Assembly (NCBI GenBank): GCA_002071085.1
Contig: MWEM01000003.1
Location: 1-64,000 of the forward strand
Length of the DNA stretch: 64,000 nucleotides
Source: Thermotogota bacterium ADurb.Bin062
GTDB taxonomy: Bacteria > Thermotogota > Thermotogae > MWEM01
Direction of reading: 5' to 3'
This document shows, in pieces, positions 43,741-53,731 of this stretch. Each line of letters opens with the position of its first letter. The stretch's first letter is position 1. Position numbers and translations under genes: made by a program. Under the pieces are notes generated by a model. The model did no database searches. It saw only the letters and a list, made by a program, of their open reading frames with translations, and was not told where the DNA came from.

Positions 43741-45960
43741 TCACTTGTCGAATGCCATTTTACGACGTTGCTTGTCTCGATGGAGCGCTTTACCCTCTGA
43801 TGAAATCGTGTAGTGTTGGCCATCCCAAGAGAAGTCCCAGCGTTTACCGGCGATGAGGACCCCCTTGACGTCATAAGCGCAATCGAAGGGGAAAGGGTCG
43901 ACCTCGATTTGCGTCTCCCCGATCGTCAAGCCGATCAGGTATCGGAAGTAGAGATCCACCACCCAAGAGTGTTGATAATCGTCTACGCCGCGATACACCG
44001 AGGCTTTCCCGTTAAAAGGGTTATAGTGCTCGAAACAGTTCGGGCGCTCGACGTCGCCTTCAAAAAACATCATCCGAACGAACTTATTGATGAATTCGAC
44101 GGTTTTCGCCCGTAGTTCCTGATCCGAAAAGCGTCTGGCGGAGAGTCCCAAGGCGTCCGCGATGTGGCTGTTCGTCATAGGCCACACCCTGCCGTTCCAG
44201 GGGCAGTTGTGTCGTTTTCCTTTCCATTGCGCCCACGGGTCGAAGTATAGGTCTCCTACCGCCGTGGCCGGTACGGGGTAAGGCGTCCAGAATTCCTTCT
44301 CGTTGAGCAAGTGCTTTTTTAAGCCGGGCAGGTGTTTTTCAGAAACGATATCGGTCATATAGGGGTAGAAGCAGACGGCGGCTTTGATCTTCGTCCGGGA
44401 GAAATCCCGCGGGTTCACGTCGTAAAACATCTCGTCTTCTTCATCCCACATCTCGCTCAGAACCGCCTCTCGTATCTTTTCCGCTCCCGCTTTCCATCGA
44501 TCGCGCTCTTCGCCCTTTCCGATCTTATCGGCCGCCCACGCCAGCGCCTTCTTCAAGTTGTAGATATAGATCGTGGCGTCTATTCCCTTCAGACGGATGT
44601 TGTTGATCCACCCGTATCGGTCCGCCATCTCATCCACAGCCTGATACCGGCTCATATACTCCTGACCGGTTTCAAACTGATCGACCACGTCGTAAAGTCC
44701 GCTGTTTTCGCGGTCTCTTATCTCGTCGAAAAACGTGGCGTACCGCTTCAACCCCTCATACACAGTTTTCAGGTACTCGATGTCGGGATGCACCGCTTGC
44801 GTTTCCCGAAGGGCGCGCCCCCAGTCCGCATGGTAGAACCCATTCTCCTGCACACCGTTCAAATAGATATGCCCAACGAAAGACCCGTCCGTGCGCTGGT
44901 TTTCTATGAAATTCCTCAAACTCCCTTTCGCGATCGCGTCCTCGCGCATCCAGCGAGTTTCTAGCATATGACACTGCGCGCTGTAGGTTATTAACACACG
45001 GAAGTACTCCAATCCTTCCGCTATGGCAGGGTAGCGCATTTTTCCTTCTTGCGTGTCTAAGGTGAATAGGCGCAATCCGTACCAACGGTACCAATAGTAC
45101 TTCTCTAACCAGGGGTCGGTACAAGAAAAGAGCGGCACCGACGAAAAATGGGACTCCCAATTTTGCGCCGAAACTCCGACGATGTCCGTCTCCAACGACC
45201 GCCGCATCGCGTTTTCTACCGCTTCGGCGCTACTGCCCATAGCCATTCCGCAGAGAAAAGATTTCGCTTGGCCGGGTAAGAGTGTGTGGGGCGCTTCGAT
45301 ACCCATATACAGCAACCCGTTTAACGTGATGCCGTCTGTGTTCTCTTCGTTCAACAGCCCATCGGACGTCAATTTCTCGTAGAAGGGCGTGAGGTGCCAA
45401 TAGGGAAGGTTTCCCGTATTCTCTGAAAAAGAGACATTGGCGCTGCGCCCGTTTTGAAGGGTCAGCCCGGCATAGACCGTCACCGGTTTACGAATTCCTT
45501 TTACCAAACGCTTTTTATACACGATATGATCGGTCTGTCGGCGTATCAGTTGCGTGTCTTCCAGTGTCTCGTCTTCATTTCGTTTTTGCGCGGTCCAAAG
45601 GACGGTTTGGAGTGTTAGCGGTCTTTCCGTCCGATTCGTCAGCGTGACCCGAATGCCCAAGAAATCGTCTGGAGTGAGCGTCTTTTCTTCCTCCAGGATC
45701 AAATCGTCGCACTCGTAGGCGCAAGTCCAGCAAGCGGGGGTCCATTCCCGTTTCGTCTGTTTCCAAGCGTAGGGATTTCCGTTTTCTAAAATATCGTAGG
45801 TGAACCCGGGGTCCACACGCAGGTCATAGTACCCGGCGTTATCCCAGAGTCCGGGATGGTGTAAAAAACTCGGGAAAGGCGGAGTCCAGGTGAGCTTTTT
45901 TCCACCGCCTATATACCATTTATCGGAGCGTTTTAAGAATTTCAACACAGAATTTTCCAT
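43741..45960 (-). CDS. Six-hairpin glycosidase, GH63/MGH1-like
   Basis: A 739-residue cytoplasmic enzyme without signal peptide. The N-terminal 260 residues are a beta-sandwich (EEEKTLTPDDFLGIRVTLTNRTERPL); the remainder is an (alpha/alpha)6 barrel. NGFYHADWGRAL and WAQWKGKRHNCPWNGRVWPMTNSHIADAL contain the probable acid and base and resemble GH63 and mannosylglycerate-hydrolase-like enzymes. It presumably cleaves an alpha-linked disaccharide or small oligosaccharide brought in by the transporter of the same operon. ATG 45960 has GGAGGG nine bases upstream. Last gene of the six-gene operon. The precise substrate cannot be read from the sequence. Confidence 0.72.
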   Translation of the reverse strand: MENSVLKFLKRSDKWYIGGGKKLTWTPPFPSFLHHPGLWDNAGYYDLRVDPGFTYDILENGNPYAWKQTKREWTPACWTCAYECDDLILEEEKTLTPDDFLGIRVTLTNRTERPLTLQTVLWTAQKRNEDETLEDTQLIRRQTDHIVYKKRLVKGIRKPVTVYAGLTLQNGRSANVSFSENTGNLPYWHLTPFYEKLTSDGLLNEENTDGITLNGLLYMGIEAPHTLLPGQAKSFLCGMAMGSSAEAVENAMRRSLETDIVGVSAQNWESHFSSVPLFSCTDPWLEKYYWYRWYGLRLFTLDTQEGKMRYPAIAEGLEYFRVLITYSAQCHMLETRWMREDAIAKGSLRNFIENQRTDGSFVGHIYLNGVQENGFYHADWGRALRETQAVHPDIEYLKTVYEGLKRYATFFDEIRDRENSGLYDVVDQFETGQEYMSRYQAVDEMADRYGWINNIRLKGIDATIYIYNLKKALAWAADKIGKGEERDRWKAGAEKIREAVLSEMWDEEDEMFYDVNPRDFSRTKIKAAVCFYPYMTDIVSEKHLPGLKKHLLNEKEFWTPYPVPATAVGDLYFDPWAQWKGKRHNCPWNGRVWPMTNSHIADALGLSARRFSDQELRAKTVEFINKFVRMMFFEGDVERPNCFEHYNPFNGKASVYRGVDDYQHSWVVDLYFRYLIGLTIGETQIEVDPFPFDCAYDVKGVLIAGKRWDFSWDGQHYTISSEGKALHRDKQRRKMAFDK

Positions 45961-45981
45961 CGTTTCCGTTTCCCTCCTGAT

Positions 45982-48900
45982 CTATCCTTCAATTTCTATG
46001 AAATGAGCGTAGTACTCACCCGTTGAGCCTTTTATTTCGCAGCGCAACGCGCCTTCGTGGTAAACCGACCCTTTACATTCGTATTTCTTACCCAGATACC
46101 CGTATATCACCGTCGGAACGTTCGCGGGCACCTCTGTTTCCAGTAGCCACGAGCGGTTGGTTTTTTCCCATCCAATTATCCGCGGAAACCGACTCGGCCC
46201 GTGTTCGGAAAATTCCGGGACGATGGCCATCCATTCGAAAGGCGTTTGATAATCGATCTCTATGGTGACCTCATCCGAACAGAGGATTTTGGGTAGGGGT
46301 ATTTTCACGTAATGGATACCGGGGGGCGAGTCCGGAACACTGTAGCCGGAAGGGTATGAGAACCTCTTTTCAGAGGAGACGCGTACGCCTTCGGGTTTCG
46401 GTCTCTTCTGGCCCACCACAACCCGTATGTTTTCAGCTTGTTTCGGAATATACGGGGCAAAGTCTATCTCCAGGTCCCGGTTCGAACGCACTCGATACCG
46501 TTGATGAACGGTTACCGCATCCCCTATTTCCTGGGATCGTTCGTAGTCTAGAGAGATTTCGGCATCCCCGCACTTCAATTGAGAAACGGTCAGGCGAGAA
46601 AGGTTCGGGGGAATCTGTGGAGATAGCGTAACGGCCTTTTTTAACGCGTCCGGAGAAAAACCGACAACCCCTTCGATCCAAGGCTGCACCGCCATACTCT
46701 CCGACCACGCTTGGTGCAAACATACCCCGGATGATTGGTAGAGCTCGCCGTGAAGGACTTCTCGGATATACCCTTTCGCGTAATAATCCGAATCCTTCAA
46801 ACTCGCGCAGACATGAGTAAAACCGCTTAGAGCCGCGCCGGCAGCGAATTCTGACAGAGACGCCCAACCCGTAAACAAAGGCCAAACGGAGCCCTCGTGA
46901 TATCCTCCGGGATTGTAGACGCCGCTGCTTTTCCCGATAATCCTGACCCCCCAATCGGTAGAGTAATCGTATCTGGAAAAGTCGCGGGCGTGCGCCTGCG
47001 CGGCAGCTCCGGTCAGACTCCCCAGATAGATGCCAACCGCAGGTAAAACAGTGAAGTGGTCGATACGCTCTCCATTGACATCTATGCCGAGGCCGTAACG
47101 CTGCCTTTCCGGATTGAGAAACCTCGGAAGCGCATGAGCTACCTTAAGGTGTAAAGAAGAGACCTTGTCGAAGGTCACTGAGTCCTCCTCTATAAAAGGC
47201 AACAAATCGACCAGTTCCTTTAGAACGATGTGCCAAATAACGTTGAGGTATAAGCTCGCGTGAGAAAGGTAGAGCTTCCCACCTTCTATCCAACCGTGCC
47301 CGGCAATGGTGTTTTCGATGCACCCGTCACCGTCGGTGTCCGTCGACGCGCAATAGTCTAAGGCCATCAAGAGATTCCGCTTATACCGTTTGAACCATTC
47401 GATATTCCCGGTATGCTTCAAGTACCGTATCGCCGTTAACAGGAACAACGGCGTCGCGTCTGCCGCATCATAATGAACCAAGCCGCTCGTCGACAATTCG
47501 TGATAGATTTTCCCCGTCAATTCTTGGTACCGTATCAGCAGCTCGAGATTTTCTCGCACCGTTTCGGCGTCTCCCCAATCTAGCATCGCCAGGGAAACCC
47601 ATTCGCTGTCACGCCCGAAGTACCACGCGTATCCGGGCCTTGCGCGGTTCCAACCGGAACGGCTATTGGCGTATCCGGCGACGAGGCCGGTACCCAGAAG
47701 CGGCGTGCTGACTCGGAATTTCAGCGTAGCGATCATCGCGCGCTCTATGCGCCGGTCCCATTCGGAATGATCGGCTCGTATCCGGACACAGCGATCGAGG
47801 TAGTCCGCGTAATAATGAACGGATCGGTCAAGCTCCTCTTGAAAAGAGACGCCTTCTATGAGCTCTTCTCCTTCGATGGCAGCGCAGAGGGTTAGGCATA
47901 GAGAATGTTGCATCGAAACAGCGAGCGCGCCGGTTAATAGATTTTCGTCGGAAGTGGCCTCGATCTCGGCCGGGCGGTTCACGGTCATACGGCACGCGCA
48001 ACGGTGATCTCCTGTCCAAAAGGAGAGCGTGCCGGTCTGCGCGTCTTTCGTATAGCGCCGGTCCCCACTGTAATCATCGTCCATCGGCCAGGATATCCGC
48101 AGGTCGGTTTCGAAGCGTAACGAGATGCGATGAACACCCGAATCTCGCGCCTCGAACTGTATCCCAAGGAGCGGTTTGTCGATGCTGGCGAAAACCAACA
48201 CAGAGGCTTCTTCGGTCTCAAACAGTAGGTAAGCCGGCTCTATCACGGTGTTGATCAGGAGGGACGACAGGGGACGCCCATCGACCGCAATCTCCAACTT
48301 TTTCAGAATCCGATAGGGATGCGCCCATACCTCCCGTATGTTTCCGTCATCCACGGCGTTCACCAGAATACGCGCGCCGGACGTGTTCGTGTAGTGGCCG
48401 GTCCGAAGTTTGGGCACCGAAATGCGTAGCGGTGTCGCATCCGGAAACCTATGGGCTTTTTCTATAACCAATTCTTTATGAGAGGCCGTTTTTTCAAAAA
48501 AACCATGGGTGATCTCGGGCCAACACGGGTACTCTTCCGAAGACGCGCGAAGCATGTAGTCTTCGATATTCGCGCGAAATCTTTCCACCAGCGTTTCGTA
48601 TGGGTAATGCCTTCGCGTTTCCGGGTAGAGGAAACCCCCGACACAGAGGATTTTTTCAGACGGGTACTCCCATATGAGGGCGCGACTCCTGACGTAGTCA
48701 ATGAACCGCTTTTCTACCGCGATCACCTTGGCGTTTTTTCCACAATACAAGGACACTTCTCCGTACGGCGGATCCAGAACGTCGAGCAGCACGGAGTAGA
48801 ACCCTCCGTGTAAACCGTTAAATATCGGATGGTGTTGGTAGCTTTGGAATCCTCTTTTATCCCAAGGCCCTCGGATTTTTTCTATAGGCTCGGTCTTCAC

Positions 48901-49062
48901 CGCTTCGGCGTTATCGATTCCGAGACGGGCCAGGATTTCCAGCCCCTTACCGTATAATACGACGGGCCGCTGCCCCCTTGCCCGATGAACGGCCTCTCTC
49001 GTTTCTGCCGAATGCTCCCCTATCCATAGGATGGAAGGGTTTCGGGATGTGGTGTTGATCAT
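45982..49062 (-). CDS. Glycoside hydrolase of the GDE/GH15-like six-hairpin type
   Basis: A 1026-residue cytoplasmic protein. An N-terminal part of about 420 residues (beta-rich, unrecognised) precedes an (alpha/alpha)6 barrel at about 430-830 that resembles the amylo-alpha-1,6-glucosidase domain of glycogen debranching enzymes: RPGYAWYFGRDSEWVSLAMLDWGD, LVHYDAADATPLFLLTAIRYL and STDTDGDGCIENTIAGHGWIEGG with likely catalytic acids. A beta-domain (about 880-1026) closes the chain. It probably acts on an imported alpha-glucan or related oligosaccharide in series with the second glycosidase. ATG 49062 follows AGGAGG by 8 bp. Size is larger than usual for this group. Confidence 0.72.
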   Translation of the reverse strand: MINTTSRNPSILWIGEHSAETREAVHRARGQRPVVLYGKGLEILARLGIDNAEAVKTEPIEKIRGPWDKRGFQSYQHHPIFNGLHGGFYSVLLDVLDPPYGEVSLYCGKNAKVIAVEKRFIDYVRSRALIWEYPSEKILCVGGFLYPETRRHYPYETLVERFRANIEDYMLRASSEEYPCWPEITHGFFEKTASHKELVIEKAHRFPDATPLRISVPKLRTGHYTNTSGARILVNAVDDGNIREVWAHPYRILKKLEIAVDGRPLSSLLINTVIEPAYLLFETEEASVLVFASIDKPLLGIQFEARDSGVHRISLRFETDLRISWPMDDDYSGDRRYTKDAQTGTLSFWTGDHRCACRMTVNRPAEIEATSDENLLTGALAVSMQHSLCLTLCAAIEGEELIEGVSFQEELDRSVHYYADYLDRCVRIRADHSEWDRRIERAMIATLKFRVSTPLLGTGLVAGYANSRSGWNRARPGYAWYFGRDSEWVSLAMLDWGDAETVRENLELLIRYQELTGKIYHELSTSGLVHYDAADATPLFLLTAIRYLKHTGNIEWFKRYKRNLLMALDYCASTDTDGDGCIENTIAGHGWIEGGKLYLSHASLYLNVIWHIVLKELVDLLPFIEEDSVTFDKVSSLHLKVAHALPRFLNPERQRYGLGIDVNGERIDHFTVLPAVGIYLGSLTGAAAQAHARDFSRYDYSTDWGVRIIGKSSGVYNPGGYHEGSVWPLFTGWASLSEFAAGAALSGFTHVCASLKDSDYYAKGYIREVLHGELYQSSGVCLHQAWSESMAVQPWIEGVVGFSPDALKKAVTLSPQIPPNLSRLTVSQLKCGDAEISLDYERSQEIGDAVTVHQRYRVRSNRDLEIDFAPYIPKQAENIRVVVGQKRPKPEGVRVSSEKRFSYPSGYSVPDSPPGIHYVKIPLPKILCSDEVTIEIDYQTPFEWMAIVPEFSEHGPSRFPRIIGWEKTNRSWLLETEVPANVPTVIYGYLGKKYECKGSVYHEGALRCEIKGSTGEYYAHFIEIEG

Positions 49063-49074
49063 CTATTGTTCCTC

Positions 49075-49923
49075 CTATCGGTCGTAACCGGCGGTCATCT
49101 TGATTCCCTGTACGATCCATTTCTGGGCGAAGAGGTAGACCAAGATCATCGGAATGGAAGACAACGTGGCGGCGGCTAACTGAGCCGGAATATTCGTAAT
49201 ATATTGGGAAGAGAACATCGCCACGCCCACTTCGATCACCCGCATCTCCTTGCTTCTGGTAACGATGAGAGGCCAGAAAAAGGAACGCCACATACTGAGG
49301 AAGGTAAAGGTGCCGACCGTCGCGAGAACGGGTTTGCAGAGCGGGAGGATGAGCTTCCAAAAGACTTGCCACCGATTCGCCCCGTCGATTCTACCGGCAT
49401 CTTCCAAGCTGCTCGGCAGACTGAGCATATACTGCCGCATCAAGAAGAGCCCCCAGATATTGCCCAACGACGGAACGATGAGCGCCATAAACGTATCCAC
49501 CCACCCCAACGAGTGAAGGATAATAAACCCCGGAATCAACGTGACGACTCCCGGGAGCATCATAAAGGCGATGAACAGTTTGAACATAAAATCGCGACCG
49601 GGGAACTTCATCCTCGCCAAGGCGTACCCACCCATCGCCACGAGTAGGAGTTGCCCAGCGAGCACGGCGACGGTCGCGAACAGCGTGTTGAAGATATACC
49701 GCCCCCAAGGCTGCGCTTGCCACATCTCTATATAGTTGCTCCAGCGTAGAATGGTCGGTATAAATTTTGGAGGTATTTGATACATCTCGAACTCCGCCAT
49801 CAACGAAAGGGCAATCATCAGGATGTAGGGCAACAACGTAGACGCGGCCAGTAGAAACAGCAAGGCATAGATCACTATTTGGGTGATCACAGACAGACTT
49901 CTGTCAAGGTTTCGTCGATTCAT
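49075..49923 (-). CDS. Sugar ABC transporter permease, MalG type
   Basis: A 282-residue inner membrane permease with six expected transmembrane segments. The EAA loop, which contacts the ATPase, is SLEDAGRIDGANRWQVFWKLILPLCKP near residue 185. The frame is open upstream for another 51 codons, overlapping the MalF gene, but ATG 49923 has GGAGG before it and matches family starts. It pairs with the MalF-type protein. No ATPase gene is present in the operon, so a shared MsmK/MalK-like ATPase elsewhere is likely. Confidence 0.9.
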   Translation of the reverse strand: MNRRNLDRSLSVITQIVIYALLFLLAASTLLPYILMIALSLMAEFEMYQIPPKFIPTILRWSNYIEMWQAQPWGRYIFNTLFATVAVLAGQLLLVAMGGYALARMKFPGRDFMFKLFIAFMMLPGVVTLIPGFIILHSLGWVDTFMALIVPSLGNIWGLFLMRQYMLSLPSSLEDAGRIDGANRWQVFWKLILPLCKPVLATVGTFTFLSMWRSFFWPLIVTRSKEMRVIEVGVAMFSSQYITNIPAQLAAATLSSIPMILVYLFAQKWIVQGIKMTAGYDR

Positions 49924-49940
49924 CCTCCACCTCCCCAGTC

Positions 49941-52277
49941 CTAAAAATACGCCTGCCAACTGTCTTTTCCGTACAGTTTGAACTCGAAGTAGGTTAAGAC
50001 CATCAAGAGTAAGAAGAGGATCCACGACTGCGCAGCCGCGTAGCCCATACGCATCTCGGTCCAAGCCGCCTTCCAAATATGGTAAAAAACGACATCCGTG
50101 GACCGCAAAGGCCCCCCTTGCGTCAGAACGTACACAGGGGTGAACACCTGAAAAGAGCCTATGATGCTGGTAACGAGGACAAACAGCGTGGTTGGCTTAA
50201 GCAGGGGCAAGGTGATGTGCCGGAAGGCCTTGTATTTCCCGGCGCCATCGACTTTGGCCGCGTCGTAGAAGTCTATAGGAATCCCCTGCAAACCGGCCAA
50301 AAAGATTAAAAGCTGGCTCCCTATCGCTTGCCAGATGCTGATGATCATTATGGACAACAACGCGAATTGCGGCGAATCGATCCAGGCGATCTTTCCGATG
50401 CCGAACCATCCGAGGATATAATTGAGTATTCCGAAGTCCCGATTGAAGATCCACTTCCACACGATCGTCGTGGCGACTCCGGCTGTGACGACAGGCAGGT
50501 AATAAAGCACTCTCAGCGCGACGGCGATCTTTCCAGCTTTGTTGACGGCCATCGCGAGCAGTAGGGAAAACAGCATGCCAATCGGCACGTAAAGAGAATA
50601 AACCGCCGTGTTCTTTAGGGCGTTCCAGAAATTGCCATCTTGAAATAGCTCGATGAAATTGTCGAAGCCGACGAAGGGTTTTGCGGGATCGACGATGCTC
50701 CAACGCCGGAACGCCAAAAACAATGAAAAGCCCAAAGGCCCCGCCGCCCACCATATTAAGTGCACGAGGGCGGGAGCCAGAAACAGATATCCAAACAACG
50801 TGTTCCTTATGAGTAGTCGATTATGAAGATGGCGCGTCAAGAACCCAAAGATGAGGGCAACGGCCAAGAACGCCAACAGAAGAATGACTCCCAAGAACTG
50901 CACCGACAGTATCTCGTTGCTGACGAAGGTATCTTCGTGGAGGACTTGCCAATCTAACTCGCGCGATCGAAACCGGACGTAAGTCTGCCCGATACGGTCG
51001 ATGCTTAAGGTGCCGATCTCTATCGCGCCGGAGCTATCGGCGGGCGCGAGCGGAGAGATCAATCGTTCTTGCCGGCTCGAGAGCGTTGTCACAGTCGAAA
51101 AGCGGGAGGTTTGATCTACGGGGCAGATTCGGTAGTCATCGCGGGTCGCTCTTTTCATTTGCTCTATTATCGATTTCGAACTCAGGGCGATGTGGTCAAA
51201 ACGGTATTCGATATCTTGTTGTAAAAGGCTCCCGTTCGCCAACACCGATGATGACTCATACTCACGTAGAAGCGAGGGCGCGAGCAGGAAGGCGCCATAC
51301 AAGAAGAAAAGGTAAATGGGAAAAAAGGCCGCGATCGCATAGAAGAGAGAGGCGTTCCTCAGGCGCGGAGAACGATCAGCGGTTCTTTCGCGATAATGCA
51401 ATCGAATCAAAAAGAAAGGCGCCACAAAGCAGGATAGGAGCGATCCTAACCACACGAACCAATCTAATCGATCGGAACCTTTTTTCCAAAAGCTTTCTGG
51501 GGTGACCTGAACGAGAAATCCCTTCACATCCCAATGGTCCGCGTCGTAGAGAGCGGTGGAGGTAACGAGCGATCGGCCGCTTCTGAGAGAAAAAAGCTTT
51601 GCAGAAGGGCGCTGGCTATCCACAGCAGTTGTAAACATCCGAGAATACTCGTCCCTAAAACCCTCCTCGAAAAATACCGCGGAGCGGGAAGAAAACGGAA
51701 ATGGGGCGAACCGTTCTTCATCCCCGTAGAAGAACCCGTACTCGCGGCCCAACGCGGCGTTAAGTCTCCGAACGAAATCCGCCAAAACATCTTGACCGAC
51801 GAGGACGATCGACCCGTCTTCCAGTAGAATAGCGGTTTGTAGGTGTAGGGTCCCGGTATCGTAACTGATTTCGGACAACGCATAGCCCTCTGAATAGAAG
51901 AGAGTGTCATAAAAAACCGTCAGCACGAAATCCTCTGGGACTTTCGCCCCTTTCGAGGCGACGAGCTCGCCGTCTGGGCCAAAAAAACACGCGTATAAAA
52001 AACCGTCTCGAAAGAGGAGTGCCGCACGATCGACCACCGCTCGAACCGATTCGGGCGAATCAATGACGCTATTTTCAACGAGTTCGTTTAGGCGGGCATT
52101 GGCTTCCTCAACGGCAAGAGCCAGGCTGTTTTCGGCGTATAGAAGGGTGTTTTTCTCATTTTGAGTGACGGTGGACATCCAAGCCGAGGACGCGGACGCT
52201 CTCCACGCGAAGAAGCCACTAACGATCGTGATAACAGCCACCAAACAGACGATCCACATTTTCACCGGAGTTTTCAT
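49941..52277 (-). CDS. MalF-type permease with large N-terminal sensor-like region
   Basis: The last 290 residues are a normal MalF permease (LIRNTLFGYLFLAPALVHL to the end) with EAA loop PIDFYDAAKVDGAGKYKAFRHITLPLLKP. In front are about 490 extra residues: a transmembrane helix (about 6-26), an extracytoplasmic domain of some 240 residues (helical start, then FLYACFFGPDGELVASKG and TGTLHLQTAILLEDGSIVLVG, in the style of Cache/PAS-like sensors), two helices, a second extracytoplasmic domain of about 120 residues and another helix. Ordinary MalF has about 300-510 residues; long versions are known to me from Thermotoga. ATG 52277 follows GGAGG by six bases; TTG 52283 is the alternative. Confidence 0.85.
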   Translation of the reverse strand: MKTPVKMWIVCLVAVITIVSGFFAWRASASSAWMSTVTQNEKNTLLYAENSLALAVEEANARLNELVENSVIDSPESVRAVVDRAALLFRDGFLYACFFGPDGELVASKGAKVPEDFVLTVFYDTLFYSEGYALSEISYDTGTLHLQTAILLEDGSIVLVGQDVLADFVRRLNAALGREYGFFYGDEERFAPFPFSSRSAVFFEEGFRDEYSRMFTTAVDSQRPSAKLFSLRSGRSLVTSTALYDADHWDVKGFLVQVTPESFWKKGSDRLDWFVWLGSLLSCFVAPFFLIRLHYRERTADRSPRLRNASLFYAIAAFFPIYLFFLYGAFLLAPSLLREYESSSVLANGSLLQQDIEYRFDHIALSSKSIIEQMKRATRDDYRICPVDQTSRFSTVTTLSSRQERLISPLAPADSSGAIEIGTLSIDRIGQTYVRFRSRELDWQVLHEDTFVSNEILSVQFLGVILLLAFLAVALIFGFLTRHLHNRLLIRNTLFGYLFLAPALVHLIWWAAGPLGFSLFLAFRRWSIVDPAKPFVGFDNFIELFQDGNFWNALKNTAVYSLYVPIGMLFSLLLAMAVNKAGKIAVALRVLYYLPVVTAGVATTIVWKWIFNRDFGILNYILGWFGIGKIAWIDSPQFALLSIMIISIWQAIGSQLLIFLAGLQGIPIDFYDAAKVDGAGKYKAFRHITLPLLKPTTLFVLVTSIIGSFQVFTPVYVLTQGGPLRSTDVVFYHIWKAAWTEMRMGYAAAQSWILFLLLMVLTYFEFKLYGKDSWQAYF

Positions 52278-52346
52278 GACCAACCTCCGTCTTGTCTCAG
52301 CAGAGATAGGATAGAATCCTTCGTGACCGAAGAACGCCTAAATAGA

Positions 52347-52373
52347 CGCCACGGACGGTTTTCGTCCGTGGCG
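52347..52373. promoter_or_regulatory. Strong hairpin between binding protein and permease genes
   Basis: An 11-bp perfect inverted repeat (CGCCACGGACG and its complement) with a 5-nt loop, in the 134-bp gap between the two genes. In the direction of transcription no T-run follows, so it is unlikely to be a simple terminator. In many sugar operons such a hairpin protects the upstream mRNA end and raises the amount of binding protein relative to permease. Confidence 0.65.
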
Positions 52374-52411
52374 CAAAAAAGGATTCTTCTTACCCGTAAA
52401 CGCGTGTGGTA

Positions 52412-53731
52412 CTAGCTTTCTCCTTTGGCTATGGCTTTATCCATTTCCGAGGCCATCCAATCGAGCACACTTCTCAAGGATTCGCCGCCCACGTTGATCT
52501 TATCGAAGGCTTCTGCCCATAGGTCCTCGAATTTCGGTCGATAGAACTTTGTTTGTGACCCGACGGGCACCCGAGAGTAATCGAGCATTTTGATAAAGGC
52601 CGCATCCAACGGATCGTTTTCACCCTGTAATTGCGCGACCGCCTGATTTGCGGAAATGGCGAGGCTTCCTTCCAAACAGCGTTTCCTTTGCGCATAATCG
52701 CTGGAAAGGAAGGCGGCTAACATCACGGCTCCCCGCTTGTCCTGAACGTTCGAAGGCACGGACCAGCCGGACAAATAAGAAACGGTGTCCTTTTTATTGA
52801 TGTCGGCGAATGGTAGGGAGGCGATACCTACCTGTAAATCCAGTCCCTTCGCGATTTGTCCTTTGATAGAAACGTTGAACCAGCGGCCGGTTAAAATCAT
52901 ACCCACCTTGCCGGTATAGAATAGTGCGGAATTTCCGCCTAAAGCGGAAGCTTGCTGGGGGGTCGGCGCATATCCTTCTTTCAATAAATCGAGGTAGGTT
53001 TGGTAGGTTTTCACGTTGATATCACTGTTCAGATACCCGCTCGTATGCGAGAAATCCGGACTGAACACCTCTCCTCCACCCGCCCACAGCAAGGGCACCG
53101 CGATTCCGACCCAGGATGGGAACGCGAATCCCCAAGTATCGTTCTTTCCGTCGCCGTCCAGGTCTTTCGTCAACGCTTTGGCGGTTTCGATGAACTGGTT
53201 AATCGTCCAACCGTCCTCGTCGGGATAAGGAACCTTCATTTCGTCAAACATCTTCTTGTTGAAGAATACCCCCATCGGGCTGGTGTCTTTCGGGATAGAA
53301 TAGATCTTGCGATCGATACGGGCGATGTCGACCAAGACGGGGAAGTACTCGTACACGTTGCTACCGCCATACCCTTCTCTCGCGAGTCTGGAGAGGAAAG
53401 GCGCCAGGTCCGTCAAGAAGTCTCCCTCGAAAAATTTCGGGATCATCTCCGCGTCCAGCAAAATCACGTCTGGGGGCGTGCCGGCCCCGATGTCCGTAAG
53501 GATTTTCTGATAATAATTGTCCGAAGCTACGGCTTCATACACCACTTCATAGTCAGGGTTCAAGCGCATAAATTCAGCGATAATGCTTTCATCCAATGCG
53601 GCCTCTTCCGCTCCGGCCCAGGTGGTCACGCGTAATTTCGTCTTGCCGAAAGCGGCCGTAGAAAGCGCGAGAATCAGGAGCACAGCGATGATCACACGAA
53701 TCCAGTTGCCCTTCAATAACGTGTTTTTCAT
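52412..53731 (-). CDS. Sugar ABC transporter substrate-binding protein
   Basis: A 439-residue extracytoplasmic solute-binding protein of the maltose/oligosaccharide group. Signal peptide at about 1-29 (IRVIIAVLLILALSTAAFG). Then KLRVTTWAGAEE, PDYEVVYEAVASDNYYQKILTDIGAGTPPDVILLD and AKALTKDLDGDGKNDTWGF, where DLDGDGKND is a calcium-binding loop common in this family. The lack of a lipobox suggests a soluble periplasmic protein rather than a lipoprotein. Its ATG overlaps the stop of the LacI-type regulator gene by four bases, with AAGGAGGG inside the regulator's last codons. Confidence 0.9.
   Translation of the reverse strand: MKNTLLKGNWIRVIIAVLLILALSTAAFGKTKLRVTTWAGAEEAALDESIIAEFMRLNPDYEVVYEAVASDNYYQKILTDIGAGTPPDVILLDAEMIPKFFEGDFLTDLAPFLSRLAREGYGGSNVYEYFPVLVDIARIDRKIYSIPKDTSPMGVFFNKKMFDEMKVPYPDEDGWTINQFIETAKALTKDLDGDGKNDTWGFAFPSWVGIAVPLLWAGGGEVFSPDFSHTSGYLNSDINVKTYQTYLDLLKEGYAPTPQQASALGGNSALFYTGKVGMILTGRWFNVSIKGQIAKGLDLQVGIASLPFADINKKDTVSYLSGWSVPSNVQDKRGAVMLAAFLSSDYAQRKRCLEGSLAISANQAVAQLQGENDPLDAAFIKMLDYSRVPVGSQTKFYRPKFEDLWAEAFDKINVGGESLRSVLDWMASEMDKAIAKGES

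Noticed and set aside
52347-52373. Hairpin as intrinsic terminator of the binding protein gene
   Set aside because: It lies upstream of the permease start in operon direction, and in that direction no T-run follows the stem; the run of A on the plus strand would serve only plus-strand transcripts, for which no gene exists here.
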